Source: JASFUX01 sp050050115 (GTDB taxonomy: Bacteria > Pseudomonadota > Alphaproteobacteria > Caulobacterales > Maricaulaceae). Taken from it: a stretch of DNA of 9,567 bases. The stretch covers positions 1 to 9,567 of the forward strand of contig JASFUX010000132.1 of assembly GCA_050050115.1 (NCBI GenBank), in the 5' to 3' direction. The notes beneath the pieces were generated by a model. That model ran no database searches, was not told where the DNA came from, and saw only the letters and a list, made by a program, of their open reading frames with translations. The position numbers and the translations under genes were made by a program. Shown piece by piece: positions 6,124-9,567 of the stretch (position 1 is the first letter of the stretch; each line of letters starts with the position of its first letter).

Positions 6124-6153
6124 GCTGAAAAATTAGGTCCCAAGCTGAAATAT
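6124..6153 (+). repeat. Direct repeat, 20-bp period
   Basis: GCTGAAAAAT (6124-6133) and GCTGAAATAT (6144-6153) match at 9 of 10 positions and start exactly 20 bp apart, about two helical turns. That would place two protein sites on the same DNA face. They lie 28 bp upstream of the -10-like TAGGCT, a position suited to an activator. Confidence 0.5.
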
Positions 6154-6180
6154 GCAGGCGCAGAATCGGCCGGATCGCGC

Positions 6181-6193
6181 TAGGCTTTCAGAA
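6181..6193 (+). promoter_or_regulatory. Possible -10 element upstream of the YgjP-like gene
   Basis: TAGGCT (6181-6186) is followed by 7 nt and then an in-frame GTG at 6194, which would make a leaderless start. If the gene instead begins at the ATG at 6239, this element would give a leader of about 45 nt. No -35 is evident at the usual distance. Weak evidence. Confidence 0.25.
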
Positions 6194-6238
6194 GTGATTC
6201 GCGGCCTCCTCCCGCGAACGAAGTCGGGCTCGGCAAAC

Positions 6239-6946
6239 ATGCGGCGTTCGCGTCGAATCTCTCCTCCTCCCAGCGCGATCGAGCATCGCGCCAATCCGCG
6301 CGCACGGCGCGTTTCCCTTCGAGTCGATGCGGCCAAGCGGCGGGTTCTGGTCACCCGGCCGGCCCGCGTCGCCAAGGCGCGCGCAGACGCCTTTCTGGTC
6401 GAGCGCGCCGACTGGGTGCGCGCCCGCTGGGCCGAGCTGCCCCCGCCTTCGCCCTTCATCGAGGGCGGCGAGATTCTGTTCCGCGGCGCGCCTCACCTGC
6501 TTGAGCGTCCCGGCTCGCGCGGCCGGCCCAAGGTGGTGCGCGAGGACGGCGAGCTGATCCTGTCGGTGCCCGCGCCCGAAGGCGCGTTCGAAGGCCGCGT
6601 GCGGCGCCACCTGCGCGCAGCGGCCGAAAAGACGTTGATCTCACGCGTCGAGATCCACGCCGACGCACTGCGCGTGCCGGTAGCGCGGGTGCGGGTCAAG
6701 GACACGGCGACGCGATGGGGCTCGTGCGCGCCCAACGGCGAACTGGCCTTCTCCTGGCGGTTGATCGGCGCGCCGCCGTGGGTGCTCGACTACGTCGCCG
6801 CGCACGAGGTGGCGCACCTGCGGCACGCCAACCACTCGAGCCGGTTCTGGTCCGTGGTCAGAAAGCTCTACGGCGATCCCGAGCCCGCGCGCATCTGGCT
6901 GCGCGAGAACGCCGCGCTGCTGTTCGCGCTCGGCGCTCAATCCTAA
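6239..6946 (+). CDS. YgjP/DUF45-type putative zinc metallopeptidase
   Basis: This 235-aa protein belongs to the YgjP-like (DUF45, M48-related) family of predicted metal-dependent hydrolases. The physiological substrate of the family is not firmly established. The N-terminal part carries the family pattern NPRARRVSLRVD followed by VLVTRPARVAKARADAFL. The C-terminal catalytic domain has TRWGSC (about 158-163), WRLIGAPPWVLDYVAAHEVAH and NHSSRFW. Zinc ligands are H189 and H193 of HEVAH plus H199, with E190 as the general base. No signal peptide is seen, so it is probably cytoplasmic. The start is uncertain: I chose the ATG at 6239 because homology begins soon after it, but no clear Shine-Dalgarno precedes it. 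GTG at 6194 and ATG at 6152 are in frame. The gene stands alone, divergent from the lipoprotein and converging with the PBP gene 20 bp away. Confidence 0.88.
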   Translation: MRRSRRISPPPSAIEHRANPRARRVSLRVDAAKRRVLVTRPARVAKARADAFLVERADWVRARWAELPPPSPFIEGGEILFRGAPHLLERPGSRGRPKVVREDGELILSVPAPEGAFEGRVRRHLRAAAEKTLISRVEIHADALRVPVARVRVKDTATRWGSCAPNGELAFSWRLIGAPPWVLDYVAAHEVAHLRHANHSSRFWSVVRKLYGDPEPARIWLRENAALLFALGAQS

Positions 6947-6962
6947 GTTCTGGCTAGTTCGA

Positions 6963-6974
6963 CGTTCTAGAACG
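6963..6974. repeat. 12-bp perfect palindrome at convergent junction
   Basis: CGTTCTAGAACG is fully palindromic and overlaps the stop codon of the PBP gene (6967-6969). It fills much of the 20-bp gap between two convergent genes. It shares the 8-mer CGTTCTAG with the regB-regA hairpin (725-732). With no loop and no T-tract it is a better candidate for a protein site than a terminator. Confidence 0.5.
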
Positions 6975-8964
6975 ATCCGATCTGATCGAGCAGCGACTCG
7001 AGCTGGTTGCGATCGTCTTGCGCCATGCCGCGCTCGGCCCGTCCGGCGAGCGGACCCGACGACGTTCCGATCGCCTCCTGCCCCGTGCTCTCGGCGATCA
7101 GCGCCGCCATCGGATCGGGCTCGGTCTCTAGCGGCGCGACCGGCGCGTCTTCGAGCGCAACTTCCATGAAGCTCCGCCAGATCTCCGCCGGCGCGGTTCC
7201 GCCGGTGACCCGGTCCATCGGGGTGAAATCGTCGTTGCCGACCCAGACCCCGGCGACGTAGCCCGGCACGTAGCCGATGAACCAGGCGTCGCGGAAATCG
7301 TTGGTGGTGCCGGTCTTGCCCGCGACCTCGCGCCCCGGCAGCGCAGCGCGACGGCCGGTGCCGTCAGTGACGACGCGGGCGAGCATCAGGTTCATCAGCG
7401 CGCTCGTGCGCTGATCGAGACCGCGCGTGAACGCCGGCTCGGGCCGGCGCCACAACAGCACGCCGTTCGAATCCTCGATCGAAGTGATGGCGTAGGGCTC
7501 GACCGCGTAGCCGCCGTTGGCGAAAGCGGCGTAGGCGGCGGTCGCTTCGAGCGGGGTCATCTCGTGGCTGCCGAGCGCCATCGAGCGGGTCGGCCGAACG
7601 CGCGAGCCGACCCCCAGCCGCTCGACCAGATCGACGACGCGGTCGCGGCCGATTTCCTCAGCGACACGCACGGCGACGGTGTTGATCGAGTCCGCCAGCG
7701 CGGTGATTAGAGCAACATCACCGACGAATTCCTCGTCGTAGTTGGTCGGGGTCCAATCGCCCAATGTGATCGGCGCGTCCGAGCGCACGTCCCAGGGCGA
7801 CAGCCCCGCCTCGATCGCGGCGGCGTAGACGAACGGCTTAAACGCCGAGCCGGGTTGGCGGTTCGCCTGCGTGGCGCGATTGAACTGGCTTTCCGTATAC
7901 GATCGACCGCCTACCATGGCGCGCACCGCGCCGTCGCCGTCGAGCGCGACCAGCGCCGCCTCGCCGGCTGCGCGGGATTCGGCGCGGCCGAGCACTTCAG
8001 CCACCGACGCCTCGGCGGCGAGCTGCGCCGGGTCGTCGAGGGTCGTATGGATGACCAGATCGCGCGTGATCCCGCCGGTGCGCTCGCGCGCCTCGGCGAC
8101 CGCCCAGTCGACGAAGTAGCCCGCGTGCATCGGCTCGGCGTCGAGCATCACGTGAACCGGCTCAGCGAAGGCGGCGTCGCGCTCGGCCTCGGTGATCGCG
8201 CCGGCTTCGTACATCACTTCAAGCACGACCGACGCCCGGGCCTCGGCGCGCTCGACGTCGTTGATCGGGCTATAGCGCGAAGGCGCCTTTAGAAGTCCCG
8301 CGAGCAGCGCCGCCTCGCCGAGCGTGACCTCCGAGGCAGATTTGCCGAAATAGCGCTGCGCCGCCGCCTCGATCCCCCATGCGCCCGAGCCGAAGTAGAC
8401 GCGATTGAGATAGACCTCGAGGATGCGATCCTTGTCGTAGTTCTGGTCGATCCACAGCGCGAGCGTGATCTCCTTGGCCTTGCGCGTCAGCGTGCGCTCG
8501 GAGTCGAGGAACAGGTTCTTCGCCAGCTGCTGGGTCAAGGTCGACCCACCCTGCACCACCCGGCCGGCGCGCAAGTTCGCCCAGGCCGCGCGCGCCATGC
8601 CGCGCAGATCGAGACCATGGTGCTCGTAAAAGCGACGATCCTCGACGGCCAGCACCGCGCCGGTGAGATAGGCGGGCAGCGTCTCGATCGCGACGTCGGT
8701 CGTCGCGACCCGGCCGCGCCGGGCGATCTCCCGGCCATATCGGTCGAGCACGACGATCGAGGGGCGCGGCGGCTGGCGGTCGACGTAGGCCGCCTGAGGC
8801 AGGCTGCCTGCGACGTGGACCATCCAGCCGACGCCGGCGGCGATGATCAGGCCGCCGACGAGTGCGCTGACGAGACCCGCGCGAAATAGCATGCCCACGA
8901 CGCTTGGCCGGCGCGGGCGGCGAGGCCCGCGCGGCGGCGCGTCGTCGTCAAGCAGGCGGTCCAT
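6967..8964 (-). CDS. Class A penicillin-binding protein (transglycosylase/transpeptidase)
   Basis: This 665-aa bifunctional enzyme polymerises lipid II glycan strands and cross-links their peptides in the periplasm. A basic cytoplasmic N-terminus (PPRGPRRPRRPS) leads to one membrane anchor at about residues 22-48. The GT51 domain (about 90-250) shows EDRRFYEHHG with catalytic E108, GGSTLTQQLAKN (139-150), RKAKEITLAL, and DRILEVYLNRVYFGSGAWGIEAAA. The transpeptidase domain has SAFK with nucleophile S373 and K376, SIN at 426-428, and KTGTT at 550-554. At 665 residues it is shorter than E. coli PBP1a (about 850) and lacks room for a large inter-domain insertion, resembling compact alphaproteobacterial PBP1a-type enzymes. 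The ATG at 8964 has AGGGGA 10 nt upstream, next to a 10-bp palindrome TGGGCGCCCA (8980-8989). The frame is open upstream to 9192, but that extension overlaps the preceding gene and is not family-like. Confidence 0.95.
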   Translation of the reverse strand: MDRLLDDDAPPRGPRRPRRPSVVGMLFRAGLVSALVGGLIIAAGVGWMVHVAGSLPQAAYVDRQPPRPSIVVLDRYGREIARRGRVATTDVAIETLPAYLTGAVLAVEDRRFYEHHGLDLRGMARAAWANLRAGRVVQGGSTLTQQLAKNLFLDSERTLTRKAKEITLALWIDQNYDKDRILEVYLNRVYFGSGAWGIEAAAQRYFGKSASEVTLGEAALLAGLLKAPSRYSPINDVERAEARASVVLEVMYEAGAITEAERDAAFAEPVHVMLDAEPMHAGYFVDWAVAEARERTGGITRDLVIHTTLDDPAQLAAEASVAEVLGRAESRAAGEAALVALDGDGAVRAMVGGRSYTESQFNRATQANRQPGSAFKPFVYAAAIEAGLSPWDVRSDAPITLGDWTPTNYDEEFVGDVALITALADSINTVAVRVAEEIGRDRVVDLVERLGVGSRVRPTRSMALGSHEMTPLEATAAYAAFANGGYAVEPYAITSIEDSNGVLLWRRPEPAFTRGLDQRTSALMNLMLARVVTDGTGRRAALPGREVAGKTGTTNDFRDAWFIGYVPGYVAGVWVGNDDFTPMDRVTGGTAPAEIWRSFMEVALEDAPVAPLETEPDPMAALIAESTGQEAIGTSSGPLAGRAERGMAQDDRNQLESLLDQIGSF

Positions 8965-9061
8965 CGTACGGCCATCCCCTGGGCGCCCAAGCAGGCGGGC
9001 GGTCGGCCGCGACGCTAGGCTGATTACGGTTAAGGAAGGCTGAGTGCGGAGGCGTCGGGCC

Positions 9062-9567
9062 TTACGGCCCCGGCTGCGGCAAGACGATCGGAACCGCCCC
9101 AGCGTCCTCGAGGCGATACACGCGGACGCGCCGGTCACCGACGGACGCCGACAGCTCGTCGACGACTTCCGGCGTGTCACGCACGACCGCAAAGACTGGA
9201 AAGTCCGGATCGCCGATAAGGTAGCGCCCGAACGGCGTGCTCCTAAACTCGCCGGACAGCGCGGAGATCGGATAGATCTGATCGCTCAACAAGTAGACCG
9301 CCTCGACATCGGACCAGTCGGGCGCGTTCGAGCGCACGAACGCCGCGATCTCGGCCTGCTTTTGCATCGACGTTTCGTAGGCGGGAAGTTGCTTGGCGTA
9401 GGCGGCGCACGTCAGCACGCCGACTGCGCCGAGCGCAGCGTATGCGAACCACCGTCCCAGAAACGTGTGAATGGCGAGCGCCGCGGCGCTGATAAAGAAG
9501 ATCATGTGCGGAAAATAGTGCCAGATGTGGGTGCGCGTGAGCAGCACGAAAGGCGCGACAGATCGGA
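9062..9567 (-). CDS. C-terminal part of a polytopic membrane protein (cut by the window)
   Basis: The frame runs off the right edge without a stop: codons read RSVAPF before the GTG at 9545-9547, so this is a 5'-truncated gene with about 167 codons visible. Two hydrophobic segments, HYFPHMIFFISAAALAIHTF and WFAYAALGAVGVLTCAAYA, are followed by about 110 soluble residues. These include IAAFVRSNAPDW, VEAVYLLSDQIYPISAL and TPFGRYLIGDPDF. The soluble tail probably faces the periplasm. The layout, with final membrane helices after a short R-x-H-I-W-H-Y-F-P-H stretch and then an extracytoplasmic tail, recalls GT-C glycosyltransferases of the ArnT/PMT kind. I cannot confirm this without the N-terminal half. 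It lies 97 bp upstream of the PBP gene on the same strand, so an operon is possible. A small hairpin, GGGCC-TTAC-GGCCC, spans its stop. Confidence 0.75.
   Translation of the reverse strand, partial: RSVAPFVLLTRTHIWHYFPHMIFFISAAALAIHTFLGRWFAYAALGAVGVLTCAAYAKQLPAYETSMQKQAEIAAFVRSNAPDWSDVEAVYLLSDQIYPISALSGEFRSTPFGRYLIGDPDFPVFAVVRDTPEVVDELSASVGDRRVRVYRLEDAGAVPIVLPQPGP

Larger units (their letters stand above)
5888..6238. other. Gene-poor divergent intergenic region
   Basis: About 350 bp between the lipoprotein promoter and the YgjP-like gene. I see no convincing coding frame and no known RNA. It does contain a possible plus-strand promoter, with TAGGGT at 5914-5919 preceded 18 nt upstream by TTGTGG, that has no gene behind it. 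There are two near-identical 10-mers 20 bp apart (6124-6133 and 6144-6153), four GANTC methylation sites (6076, 6116, 6163, 6196) and a -10-like TAGGCT (6181-6186). An unannotated small RNA starting near 5926 is conceivable but unsupported. Confidence 0.5.

Noticed and set aside
5892..6128. 78-codon plus-strand frame beginning with GTG in the intergenic region
   Set aside because: There is no Shine-Dalgarno, the product is low-complexity and rich in Arg, Pro and Ser, and the codon pattern is unconvincing. A translated product cannot be excluded but is not supported.
6947..6967. Three GTTC words reminiscent of the alphaproteobacterial LexA site
   Set aside because: Spacings are 6 and 3 nt rather than the required 7, and the location is a convergent gene end, not a promoter.
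8965..9192. N-terminal extension of the penicillin-binding protein to 9192
   Set aside because: It overlaps the end of the upstream membrane protein and is Arg/Ser-rich without family resemblance. The ATG at 8964 leads directly to a typical basic N-terminus and anchor.
1..9567. Search for mobile elements, CRISPR arrays, tRNA and rRNA genes
   Set aside because: No transposase-like product, regular spaced repeat array, terminal inverted repeat pair or RNA-gene signature was seen.

Overview
The window is GC-rich DNA (about two thirds G+C by eye). Every recognisable protein points to an alphaproteobacterium. The RegA/ActR/PrrA-type regulator has the almost invariant C-terminus of that family. 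Its partner RegB/ActS/PrrB kinase keeps the quinone-binding motif and redox cysteine. A SenC/PrrC (SCO1-type) protein is divergent from the kinase. Clustered GANTC (CcrM) sites would fit the Caulobacterales, Hyphomonadales or Rhizobiales side of the class, but I cannot name a genus.

Layout. 1-96: left edge, possibly the 3' end of a plus-strand gene. 97-2102: regB then regA on the minus strand, separated by 143 bp that carries a plausible regA promoter and a perfect hairpin. 2103-2275: divergent regB/senC control region with a perfect 14-bp inverted repeat. 2276-4240, plus strand: senC then phaZ, an intracellular polyhydroxybutyrate depolymerase starting at TTG behind a strong but hairpin-overlapped ribosome binding site. 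4269-5825, minus strand: a large acidic predicted lipoprotein of unknown function. 5826-6238: about 400 bp without a convincing gene, holding promoter-like, palindromic and direct-repeat elements. 6239-6946, plus strand: a YgjP/DUF45-type putative zinc metallopeptidase. 6967-8964, minus strand: a class A penicillin-binding protein. 9062 to the right edge, minus strand: the C-terminal part of a polytopic membrane protein cut by the window.

How the genes fit together. RegB senses respiratory/quinone redox state and phosphorylates RegA. SenC is a copper-binding protein linked to cytochrome oxidase assembly and to redox signalling through the same system. PhaZ releases stored reducing equivalents and carbon. 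The redox cassette and polymer mobilisation therefore sit side by side, with senC-phaZ the likely transcription unit. The other genes (lipoprotein, YgjP protein, PBP, membrane protein) are cell-envelope or housekeeping in character and show no evident link to the redox cassette.

I see no mobile element, CRISPR array, tRNA or rRNA. No gene set here looks like an undescribed system. The observations most worth a second look are the structured regB/senC intergenic region, the AT-rich patch inside senC, the senC-phaZ pairing and the unrecognised lipoprotein with its palindromic promoter.
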